NCBI GenBank assembly: GCA_964448005.1
Contig: CAYUUW010000045.1
Location: 1 to 10,003 of the forward strand
Reading direction: 5' to 3'
DNA length: 10,003 nucleotides
Origin: CAYUUW01 sp964448005
GTDB taxonomy: Bacteria; Patescibacteriota; Gracilibacteria; UM-FILTER-43-11
How positions within the stretch are numbered: position 1 is the stretch's first letter; each line of letters starts with the position of its first letter. The notes beneath the pieces are model-generated. The model worked only from the letters and a program-made list of their open reading frames with translations. It searched no databases and was not told the origin of the DNA. Below are positions 1-5,303 of the stretch, in pieces. Made by a program: the position numbers and the translations under genes.

Positions 1-5
1 TGTCT

Positions 6-28
6 TGGGGTTATTTTTACCCCATTTT
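6..28 (+). terminator. possible intrinsic terminator of an off-window gene
   Basis: TGGGGT (6-11) pairs with ACCCCA (19-24) around a 7-nt T-rich loop, and TTTT follows at 25-28. A 6-bp stem plus a short T run would suit the end of a plus-strand gene lying left of the window. The stem is short and no coding sequence is visible upstream, so this is tentative. Confidence 0.3.
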
Positions 29-109
29 ACCTCAAAAAGATCCTAGACTGGTTCTAAGGCCGCAGATTTTCCTGATGGTTTTGGATTGGAATTAAGGGTG
101 CAGCCAAAA

Positions 110-781
110 ATGCATTTCGAAGATTTCGTTACTCAAGAGCACGCTAAAATCATTCAGCTGGCTCGCCAGTATGGCGCTATTGTTATCCAGGGCATGGATA
201 TTAAGGAAGTTGGCGACCAGCAGAAATTTCCATTCAGACCTGTGTCAAACAGAACAAGTAGTTTGGTACCTTGGCACTATGATCGCAACTATTCAGGAGA
301 CGGCAGAAAATTATCTGCTGTTGTCCTGGGGCACAAAGAGTCTGACGAACCTAGGCCTATACCTACTTTGGTGGCGCCAACCTCTCTTATTGCCACTTTG
401 CTGAGGGCTGAAATCAGGGCTGAATTAGGCAAGGAGAGGCTTCCTGAATCTTTAAGGGGGTATTATTCAGGGATTGTATCTTTGCCCGATCAGTATCTTT
501 TAGATTCAATTAATGATGGATTCGATGAAATCAGTTTGGAAATTCGAAGCCCTCTCATTGAGCTGCTAAGAAAAGTTGAAAAAAGTCACCCTTCATTCAT
601 ATTGAGTCATAATTGGAGGGGCAACCATGGTTCCATATTGATTATTAACACCGAGGAGGAGCCCACATCAGAAACCTGCAGGGTTTCACACGCCAGAATT
701 TTTGACCCCACTGAATTTATAGATCCTAATGATCCTATGCATGGAGAATATTATCTGGAAAGAGCTTTCATTTATGAATAA
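110..781 (+). CDS. TauD/TfdA-like Fe(II)/2-oxoglutarate-dependent oxygenase
   Basis: A 223-residue protein with the signature of a non-haem iron dioxygenase. Numbered from the ATG at 110, the iron-binding triad reads H56-x-D58 (context PWHYDRNY) and distal H194 (context VSHAR). R218 in YYLERAFIY is the likely 2-oxoglutarate-binding arginine. Order and spacing fit the TauD/TfdA superfamily, whose members hydroxylate taurine, herbicides or peptide-antibiotic precursors; no substrate can be inferred here. The start is uncertain: TTG 86 and GTG 98 are in frame upstream, and an AAGGG lies 11 nt before ATG 110. The frame stays open back to a TAG at 44-46 with family-like residues (DFPDGFGLEL), so the N-terminus may be truncated. 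At about 225 residues it is shorter than TauD (about 280). No operon partner is visible. Confidence 0.72.
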   Translation: MHFEDFVTQEHAKIIQLARQYGAIVIQGMDIKEVGDQQKFPFRPVSNRTSSLVPWHYDRNYSGDGRKLSAVVLGHKESDEPRPIPTLVAPTSLIATLLRAEIRAELGKERLPESLRGYYSGIVSLPDQYLLDSINDGFDEISLEIRSPLIELLRKVEKSHPSFILSHNWRGNHGSILIINTEEEPTSETCRVSHARIFDPTEFIDPNDPMHGEYYLERAFIYE

Positions 782-853
782 GGGTATCTAATTAAGATAT
801 CTTTACATTATGTGGCTTATTGATTCAGTGCAGGTGGAATAATGCATTTTAAA

Positions 854-875
854 AAATAGCTTATAAAAGCTATTT
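854..875 (-). terminator. AT-rich hairpin, probable minus-strand terminator
   Basis: Read on the minus strand, AAATAGCTT (875-867) pairs perfectly over 9 bp with AAGCTATTT (862-854) around a TTAT loop. Three further T residues (853-851) extend the T run to six. It could end transcripts coming leftward from the zinc-ribbon gene (stop at 1061), about 190 nt away. The stem is mostly A/T, so its strength is doubtful. Confidence 0.4.
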
Positions 876-986
876 GAATGTATTGGCTCCTCTGACCTGC
901 CTACCGGTAAGCAAGCTGGATGCTCTTGCATTCTCAGCACCCTCACCAAGGCTCCGGCGCTTCCGAGGTCGCGGTGTCAAATAGTC

Positions 987-1013
987 ATCCCGATTTTATC
1001 GGGATTCCTTTTT
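987..1013 (+). terminator. hairpin with T tract, possible plus-strand terminator
   Basis: ATCCCGAT (987-994) pairs over 8 bp with ATCGGGAT (998-1005) around a TTT loop, and TTCCTTTTT follows. The tract faces the plus strand, so it would stop read-through from the oxygenase gene ending at 781, although it is 206 nt away. It may equally be a dispersed palindromic repeat. The spacer 782-1060 holds no supported gene. Confidence 0.42.
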
Positions 1014-1060
1014 CGACTCGAGCCAAATGACTTGAATTCAGGCTTTCCTAATAGGAGGGG

Positions 1061-1510
1061 TTAGTATGACGATTGAATAAGATCCTCCACTGCCCTTTTT
1101 TCATCATCTATTGGGTCTTTTGACCAGGCCGTATTATGGCAAATAGGGCAAGTGACAAAACCATCCGTCCTGCCACCTGAATGCATCCTGACCAATGATG
1201 GTTCAATTGGTTTGTCCAGACAGGCCGAACAGTAGCATTGACCTTCCTTGCCCCAATAGCAATCATTCTTAAAGAGAGAATCCTTTTTAAGACTTGAGAC
1301 ATCCTGGAGATTCCTAAGTTTTTCATCCCTTTTTCTGATCTCCTCTTTTAGATCACTTATTTCTTCTCTCAATCTTAAGTTGTCCGCCATTTGACTATAT
1401 GCCCCCTCAGAGACTGCAAGTACTGTTTCAGCCATTTCGGCCTTGCCGAGATTCCTGAGCTGTTCGGGAATTTTTCTCGCAGCCTTTAATACGGAAATCA
1501 AGTCTGGCAT
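1061..1510 (-). CDS. small coiled-coil protein with C-terminal zinc ribbon
   Basis: A 149-residue protein of unknown function. Residues 1-43 are helical; residues about 44-76 are a charged heptad-like stretch rich in E, K, L and R, predicted to form a coiled coil. The C-terminal half holds C94-x2-C97 and C121-x2-C124, which would bind one zinc as a ribbon; C84 and C92 lie just before. The pattern 'NDCYW...YCSACLDK...CPICH' resembles small zinc-ribbon proteins common in bacterial accessory regions, often described only as hypothetical. The ATG at 1510 lacks a clear Shine-Dalgarno sequence. It lies 20 nt downstream of the CCA end of tRNA-Asn on the same strand, so it may be cotranscribed with the tRNA or belong to material inserted next to it. 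No catalytic motif is seen. Confidence 0.7.
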   Translation of the reverse strand: MPDLISVLKAARKIPEQLRNLGKAEMAETVLAVSEGAYSQMADNLRLREEISDLKEEIRKRDEKLRNLQDVSSLKKDSLFKNDCYWGKEGQCYCSACLDKPIEPSLVRMHSGGRTDGFVTCPICHNTAWSKDPIDDEKRAVEDLIQSSY

Positions 1511-1571
1511 TTTGCTGAATTGAATCTATATGGCTCCCCCGACTGGATTCGAACCAGTGACCTACCGGTTA

Positions 1572-2081
1572 CACTTATCCCAATGTTTCCATAGGGCGTG
1601 GACTATATCTTCGCCTTGCTCGATTTGCATCGAACTTCAGGCGCGTCAGTATCTAGTCTCTACGGGCTGCCGATTTAAATCGGAATTCCCACGGTATTGG
1701 CTTAGTGGTGTGAACACCTTAGCTTTCACCGTTATCCTGACGAGTTTCAATCCCGATTTCTCGAGAAAGCTGCGTTATGCCGTTTTCGACTTCGCGATGA
1801 CAATTGGCGCAAAGGAGGATGCATATATCCAACTCCTTTCTGACCGCCTCCCAGCTCCGGGTATAACCCTTTTGGGAGATGCCGAAGTTCTTTTCATTCG
1901 TAAAATGATGGAATTCAAGGGCTTCGACGCACTTATTGTAATTGCAAAGCTTACACACACCGCCTTTGTACTCAATGGCTTTCTGCCTTAAGGTTTTTCG
2001 CCTTTTGGCTACAGCCATTTTCAAGTATTCCTTGCGGTCGGCATATTTTCTTTTATCGACCATGGTTGGGCGATTAGCTTC
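1572..2081 (-). ncRNA. self-splicing group I intron (IC3-like) in the tRNA-Asn anticodon
   Basis: A 510-nt intron. The 5' exon ends in U and the intron ends in G, as group I splicing requires. Traceable helices (plus-strand coordinates): P1, exon GGCTGT (2087-2082) with guide GCAGCT (1773-1768) including the U-G pair at the splice site; P3 1737-1742 with 1644-1649; P4 1728-1732 with 1691-1695; P5 1700-1723; P6a hairpin 1670-1683; P7 1654-1658 with 1601-1605; P8 1639-1643 with 1612-1616; P8a closed by a GCAA loop at 1620-1633; P9 at 1579-1596 with a GAAA tetraloop. The core strings GTAGAGACTAGA (R, 1663-1652) and AAGATATAGTCC (S, 1611-1600) resemble the tRNA introns of Azoarcus and cyanobacteria. 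P10 could not be placed. The long P1 loop carries the endonuclease gene. Confidence 0.93.
1719..2063 (-). CDS. intron-encoded HNH homing endonuclease
   Basis: A 114-residue protein encoded inside the tRNA-Asn intron, beginning 18 nt after the 5' splice site. A basic N-terminus (residues 1-30) precedes a zinc-binding pair C37-x2-C40. The HNH core follows: EFHH at 50-53 and CANCHRE at 85-91, where C85 and C88 complete the zinc site and N87, H89 and E91 are catalytic-type positions. The stretch KNFGISQKGYTRSWEAVRKEL is typical of HNH nucleases that travel with introns or inteins. Its expected role is to cut intronless copies of the tRNA-Asn gene so that repair copies the intron in. The last 19 codons or so also encode the P1 guide, P2, P3 and P4, and the TAA stop lies in P5. 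No Shine-Dalgarno sequence is evident. Confidence 0.9.
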   Translation of the reverse strand: MVDKRKYADRKEYLKMAVAKRRKTLRQKAIEYKGGVCKLCNYNKCVEALEFHHFTNEKNFGISQKGYTRSWEAVRKELDICILLCANCHREVENGITQLSREIGIETRQDNGES

Positions 2082-2168
2082 ACAGCCGGTTGCTCTACCG
2101 CTGAGCTACAGGGGACCACTGTTGTTAATTGGGCCCTCAATAATCCTGGGCCGCATTTTAGCCAAACC

Positions 2169-2197
2169 AATTTAGCGAAGCTTTCCAGTTTAATCAA
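2169..2197 (-). promoter_or_regulatory. weak sigma-70 promoter candidate for tRNA-Asn
   Basis: On the minus strand TTGATT (2197-2192) is separated by 17 nt from TAAATT (2174-2169). The predicted start near 2162 would leave a leader of about 45 nt before the tRNA 5' end at 2115. Each box matches consensus at four of six positions, so support is modest. Confidence 0.3.
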
Positions 2198-2302
2198 GCG
2201 GATTTCGCTGCCTTGCCCCAAGGGCTTTTCTGTGCGGATTTTTAGCTTCGACCCCCGGCCTTCAGACCCTTTTTTTTTCCCTTCCTCCGCTAAGCTTGGC
2301 CC

Positions 2303-2563
2303 ATGGGTTGTCTCAAGCTGGATCTCCACGAGATCTACAACAAGGGCGAGAAGATCGAGGCCGAGCTGCAGCGCTCTTTCGATGAAGCCTTGCAGAAAAG
2401 AATTCCCGAGCTGCAGATCATTCCGGGGAAGGGGACGGGAGCCCTGATGAATAGGGTCAAGCGCTTCCTTCGCGAAAAGGCCGTGCGCCGCCTTTACCAC
2501 CGCATGGAGGTGGACGAGAACAACCATGGCCGGCTTTTTGTGCACTTCCGCTTCAAAAAATAG
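2303..2563 (+). CDS. small Smr (MutS2 C-terminal-like) domain protein
   Basis: An 86-residue protein that is almost entirely one Smr domain. The N-terminal LDLHE (residues 6-10) is the family's LDLHG-type motif with H9. IIPGKGTGALMNRVKRFL (39-56) contains the diagnostic G-K-G-T-G loop (42-46). The C-terminal strand RLFVHFRF ends the domain. Smr domains are nucleic-acid binding or nicking modules found in MutS2 and as stand-alone proteins; endonuclease activity here is possible but unproven. The usual Gly after LDLH is Glu, a mild deviation. ATG 2303 immediately precedes the first domain strand, so no residues are missing; no good ribosome-binding site is visible. The stop lies 17 nt from the end of the convergent oligopeptidase gene. 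Confidence 0.75.
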   Translation: MGCLKLDLHEIYNKGEKIEAELQRSFDEALQKRIPELQIIPGKGTGALMNRVKRFLREKAVRRLYHRMEVDENNHGRLFVHFRFKK

Positions 2564-2580
2564 CCCGCTTCAGCCCTGCC

Positions 2581-4605
2581 TCATTCCAGCCCGTGCTTTC
2601 GGAAGAAGGCTTTCGGGTCCGGCTCCCGGCTCATGAAGTCGCGGAAAAGGAGCGAGGCGGGCTTGGAGGCGCCCGGGCAAAGGATTCCTTCCGCATAGCG
2701 ATGGCCGGCCTGAGGGCTCATTGCCCCCATGCTTTTCAGGGCATTGAAGACATCCGCCTCCAGCAGCTCGGCCCAGGCGTAGCTGTAGTAGCCTGCGGCA
2801 TAGCCTCCCGCAAAAATATGGGAAAAGGAGGCATACATCCTGTAGTCCGGAAACTTGGGCAGGGCGCCGAAGCGATTGGCGATCTCCAGGCAGATCTGGT
2901 CCAGCTCCTCTTCGCTTTGCGGCAAAGGCTGGCTGTGCAGCATCCAGTCCAGGCATCCGAACTCGTTCTGCCGGGCCAGAAAGAGCCCGCTCAGGAAGGT
3001 TTTGCTCTGCCTCAGCTTTTCGATCCATTCGGTCGGCAGTCCCTCTCCCGTCTCGAAGTGCTTGGCGAAAAGGTCCAAAGATTCCTTTTCCCAGCACCAG
3101 TTCTCCAAAATCTGCGAAGGAAGCTCCACAAAATCCCATTCGGTGCGGAATCCGTTCAGGTTGGGCAGCTGGGCCGAGCTGAGCATCACGTGCAGGGCGT
3201 GCCCGAATTCGTGGAAAATCGTTTCCACATCGCGGTGGGTCAGCAAGGGCGGCTGGCTGGCGCTCCCCTTGGAGAAATTGCAGACATTGATCACGATGGG
3301 CAGCACCCTGGTTCCATCGCTCAGGGCATAGCCAGGCCGCAGATCGTTGGCCCAGGCGCCGCCGCGCTTTTCGGGCCGGGCGAAGGGGTCCAGAAGGTAG
3401 TAGGCGATCCTTTCGCCGTTTCGCAGCACCTCGTAGGCTTTCGCTTCCGGATGGTGCGCTTTGGCTTCCAGCAGCCTCATCTCGACCCCAAACAAGGTCT
3501 TGGCCAAAGCGAAAAGCCCGCCCAAGGTCTCCTCCAGGGGGAAGTAGGGGCGCAGCTGCTTGTCTTCAATGGAAAAGCGCTCCTTCTTCAGCTTTTCGGC
3601 GTAATAGGAAAGGTCCCATTCCTTCAGTTCGCTCAGGCCAGAGTAAGCTTGGAGCTCGGCGACATTCGCTTGGGCGGCCGGCTTGGCCCTTTCGCCGATC
3701 TCCTCCAGCAGGGCTTCCACCTTCTGCGGGCTGGGCGCCATGCGCTCCTGAAGAATGTGGTGCGCGTAGCTGGGGAAGCCCAGCAGCTGGGCTTTTTCCT
3801 GGCGGAGCCGAAGGATGCGAAGGGCAACAGGGCGGTTGTCCCAGGGGTCCCGGGTGGCCAGGGTGCTATTGGCCTTGTGGAATTCCTCCCGTAGCTCTCG
3901 GCTGGAGCAGTAGCGCAGAATGGCCGTGGCGCTGGGCGGGCTCAGGGTGAAGGCGTATTTGGATTTCAGGTCCCTCCGTTTGGCCTCCTCCTGAGCGGCC
4001 TGGAGGTCGGATTCGGGCATTTCGGCCAGAATGGCTTCGTCATCGATTTCTTTGCAGAAGTCGGCCCGGCTGTCGGTCACGTTCAGGCTGAACCGTTCCG
4101 CAAGCTCGCTGAGCTCGGCGTTGATCTCCTGCAGCCTTTCGCGCTTTTCCTGTGAGGCATGCACGCCGGCCATCTCCATGTCGCGCAGCACGAGCTCCAG
4201 TGAGCGACGCTCTGCCGGCGTGAGCTCTTGAGCCTCCAGTGCCTTGAGCCGATCGTAGAAAGGCCGGCTCAGGCTCACCTTGTTGCCGTAGTCCACCAGC
4301 TTGGGCTGGAAGTCCATCACGATCTTTCGGGTCGCTTCGCTGGTGTCGGTGCTGTTCAGGCTTTCCACGGCCTTGAAGAGCGTGTTCAGTGTTTGGTCTT
4401 GGGTTAAAAAAGGCTCCATCAGTTCCGAAAAGCCCGCCTCTTTTTCCGCTGGGGCCAGCAGGGAATCGAAAGAGGCGTGAGCCTCTTTCAGCAGGCTATC
4501 CAAAAGATCGGGAATGTCTTTGAGGCTCTCCGCTTGGGCCAAAAGAGCGTAGTCGATCAGGCCAGGGTTCGAAAGGGCGGTAAGGAGAAGGGGGGAGCGG
4601 GTCAT
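2581..4605 (-). CDS. M3-family zinc oligopeptidase (oligopeptidase A/Dcp type)
   Basis: A 674-residue cytosolic metallopeptidase, close to the usual 680 residues of oligopeptidase A. The thimet motif HEFGH lies at 465-469 (H465 and H469 bind zinc, E466 is catalytic), and E494 in FVELPSQ is the third zinc ligand. The C-terminal HIFAGGYAAGYYSYAWAE stretch is the conserved substrate-binding region, and RGGAWANDLRPGY lies before the active site. The family degrades short peptides, including signal-peptide fragments. Which subtype (PrlC-like or Dcp-like) is not decided. I chose ATG 4605 because a promoter with a perfect TATAAT sits at 4644-4639, just upstream of it. A longer start at 4722 would add 39 basic residues that do not resemble the family and would place that promoter inside the gene. 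No signal peptide is seen. Confidence 0.93.
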   Translation of the reverse strand: MTRSPLLLTALSNPGLIDYALLAQAESLKDIPDLLDSLLKEAHASFDSLLAPAEKEAGFSELMEPFLTQDQTLNTLFKAVESLNSTDTSEATRKIVMDFQPKLVDYGNKVSLSRPFYDRLKALEAQELTPAERRSLELVLRDMEMAGVHASQEKRERLQEINAELSELAERFSLNVTDSRADFCKEIDDEAILAEMPESDLQAAQEEAKRRDLKSKYAFTLSPPSATAILRYCSSRELREEFHKANSTLATRDPWDNRPVALRILRLRQEKAQLLGFPSYAHHILQERMAPSPQKVEALLEEIGERAKPAAQANVAELQAYSGLSELKEWDLSYYAEKLKKERFSIEDKQLRPYFPLEETLGGLFALAKTLFGVEMRLLEAKAHHPEAKAYEVLRNGERIAYYLLDPFARPEKRGGAWANDLRPGYALSDGTRVLPIVINVCNFSKGSASQPPLLTHRDVETIFHEFGHALHVMLSSAQLPNLNGFRTEWDFVELPSQILENWCWEKESLDLFAKHFETGEGLPTEWIEKLRQSKTFLSGLFLARQNEFGCLDWMLHSQPLPQSEEELDQICLEIANRFGALPKFPDYRMYASFSHIFAGGYAAGYYSYAWAELLEADVFNALKSMGAMSPQAGHRYAEGILCPGASKPASLLFRDFMSREPDPKAFFRKHGLE

Positions 4606-4638
4606 TTTGTTTTGGGTCTGCGTTGCGGTGCGGGCCGA

Positions 4639-4668
4639 ATTATAGCCTACAGTCTTTTTGCCAGGCAA
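4639..4668 (-). promoter_or_regulatory. sigma-70 promoter of the M3 oligopeptidase gene
   Basis: TTGCCT (4668-4663), an 18-nt spacer, then a perfect TATAAT (4644-4639). Transcription would begin near 4632, giving a leader of about 27 nt to ATG 4605. The promoter lies within the alternative longer reading frame that starts at 4722, which argues for the shorter protein. Confidence 0.6.
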
Positions 4669-4798
4669 CTGGCTTCTCGGCTCTTTTCTGAAAGGCCTTT
4701 TCCTTAAGGCGCCTCGATTCATCCCTTTCCCTTGAGGAATTTAAAATTCCTCCAAAGCCTCGGGTGTTGGATTTCGGCCCCCCTCAGTCAAAAAAACC

Positions 4799-4826
4799 TT
4801 TACAGTTTCTCCATGTCTGATAAACT
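4799..4826 (+). promoter_or_regulatory. candidate extended -10 promoter of the histone-like gene
   Basis: TTTACA (4799-4804) is followed after 16 nt by TAAACT (4821-4826), preceded by TG at 4818-4819 as in extended -10 promoters. The start would be near 4833, about 33 nt before ATG 4866. The -10 box matches consensus at four of six positions. Confidence 0.42.
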
Positions 4827-4865
4827 CCGAATGTTTTAGCTTCTTTATAAACTAACATAAAAGAC

Positions 4866-5202
4866 ATGGCAAAAGCTGCTGTCAAAAAGGCTCCCGCCAA
4901 GAAGGCTGTAGTCAAGTCCGCCGCCAAGAAGGTGGTGAAGAAGGCCAAGGTTGCTGTCAAAAAGGCTCCCGCCAAGAAGGCTGTAGTCAAGTCCGCCGCC
5001 AAGAAGNNNNNNNNNNNNNNNNNNNNNNNNNNNNNNNNNNNNNNNNNNNNNNNNNNNNNNNNNNNNNNNNNNNNNNNNNNNNNNNNNNNNNNNNNNNNNN
5101 NNNNNNGTGGTGAAGAAGGCCAAGGTTGCTGTCAAAAAGGCAGTGAAGAAGGCTGTGGCCAAGAAGCCCGCCGCCAAAAAGGCTCCCTCCAAGAAGAAAT
5201 AG
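4866..5202 (+). CDS. histone H1-like lysine/alanine-rich repeat protein, broken by an assembly gap
   Basis: A very basic protein made almost only of Lys, Ala, Val and Pro, with AKKA/AVKKAPAKKA motifs, like bacterial H1-type proteins such as chlamydial Hc2. Such proteins bind and compact DNA through their charge. It starts at ATG 4866 (MAKAAVKKAP) and ends at TAG 5200-5202 (APSKKK). A 100-N gap (5007-5106) interrupts it. The placeholder length shifts the downstream frame by one, so naive translation gives nonsense after the gap; read from GTG 5107 the tail is again VVKKAKVAVKKAVKK. Without the gap at least 78 residues remain, and each extra 75-bp repeat unit would add 25. No globular domain or signal peptide is seen. 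The ribosome-binding site is weak (AAAAGA just before ATG). Confidence 0.82.
4878..5127 (+). repeat. in-frame 75-bp tandem repeat spanning the 100-N gap
   Basis: Copy 1 is 4878-4952. Copy 2 begins at 4953 and matches it base for base over 54 nt up to the gap at 5007. After the gap, 5107-5127 supplies exactly the missing last 21 nt of the unit. The unit encodes 25 residues, and a diverged third copy starts at 5128. The gap therefore most likely hides a whole number of units, possibly none. Confidence 0.85.
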
Positions 5203-5218
5203 TCCTGCTTCATTTTTG

Positions 5219-5256
5219 AAAAACCCGCCCTGAGCTTGTCGAAGGGGCGGGTTTTT
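5219..5256. terminator. bidirectional intrinsic terminator between convergent genes
   Basis: AAAAACCCGCCC (5219-5230) pairs perfectly over 12 bp with GGGCGGGTTTTT (5245-5256) around a 14-nt loop. The T run on the plus strand ends the histone-like gene (stop 5202). The A run on the other side gives T5 on the minus strand and can end the hypothetical gene whose stop is at 5304. The stem-loop interior (CCCTGAGCTTGTCGAAGGG) resembles a short palindromic sequence often seen dispersed in bacterial genomes, so the terminator may have been built from such a repeat. Confidence 0.85.
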
Positions 5257-5303
5257 CTTTGCGCATTTTGCATTCCGGCTCTGCCGAGAGCCAGAGCCTT
5301 TGC

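Larger units (their letters stand above)
1531..2115 (-). tRNA. tRNA-Asn(GUU) interrupted by a group I intron
   Basis: The 5' exon is 2115-2082 (34 nt) and the 3' exon 1571-1531 (41 nt, CCA encoded). Joined, they give a 75-nt cloverleaf. The acceptor stem TCCCCTG/CGGGGGA has one T-G pair. The D stem is GCTC/GAGC, the anticodon stem ACCGG/CCGGT with loop CTGTTAA, and the T arm ACTGG-TTCGAAT-CCAGT; the discriminator base is G. The anticodon is GUU, so the tRNA reads asparagine codons AAC and AAU. The intron lies between anticodon bases 35 and 36, so the unspliced transcript cannot decode. Annotation software without intron handling would miss this gene. The 3' exon reads antisense as 'MAPPTGFEPVTYR', the familiar false protein made from tRNA genes. 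A weak promoter candidate lies at 2197-2169. Confidence 0.93.

Noticed and set aside
868..979. 37-codon minus-strand frame ending ...VRGANTFK
   Set aside because: Only a TTG start, no ribosome-binding site and no recognisable similarity; its stop lies in a hairpin, so it could be a gene remnant, but the support is too thin.
1530..1991. Plus-strand frame beginning MAPPTGFEPVTYR
   Set aside because: It is the antisense of the tRNA-Asn 3' exon and the intron; this N-terminus is the well-known false protein produced over tRNA genes.
2021..2545. 174-codon minus-strand open frame
   Set aside because: It is antisense to the Smr gene and runs through the tRNA 5' exon; composition is not protein-like and the Smr motif on the other strand is clear.
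2593..3894. 433-codon plus-strand open frame
   Set aside because: It lies wholly antisense to the M3 oligopeptidase, shows no family features and exists because of the GC-rich codon bias of that gene.
4606..4722. 39-residue N-terminal extension of the oligopeptidase
   Set aside because: It contains a TATAAT promoter and basic, non-family sequence, although an AAGGGA before ATG 4722 leaves some doubt.
4845..5273. Minus-strand Leu/Phe/Ala-rich frames over the histone-like repeat
   Set aside because: They are the antisense of lysine/alanine codons and give false membrane-protein-like sequence, partly across Ns.
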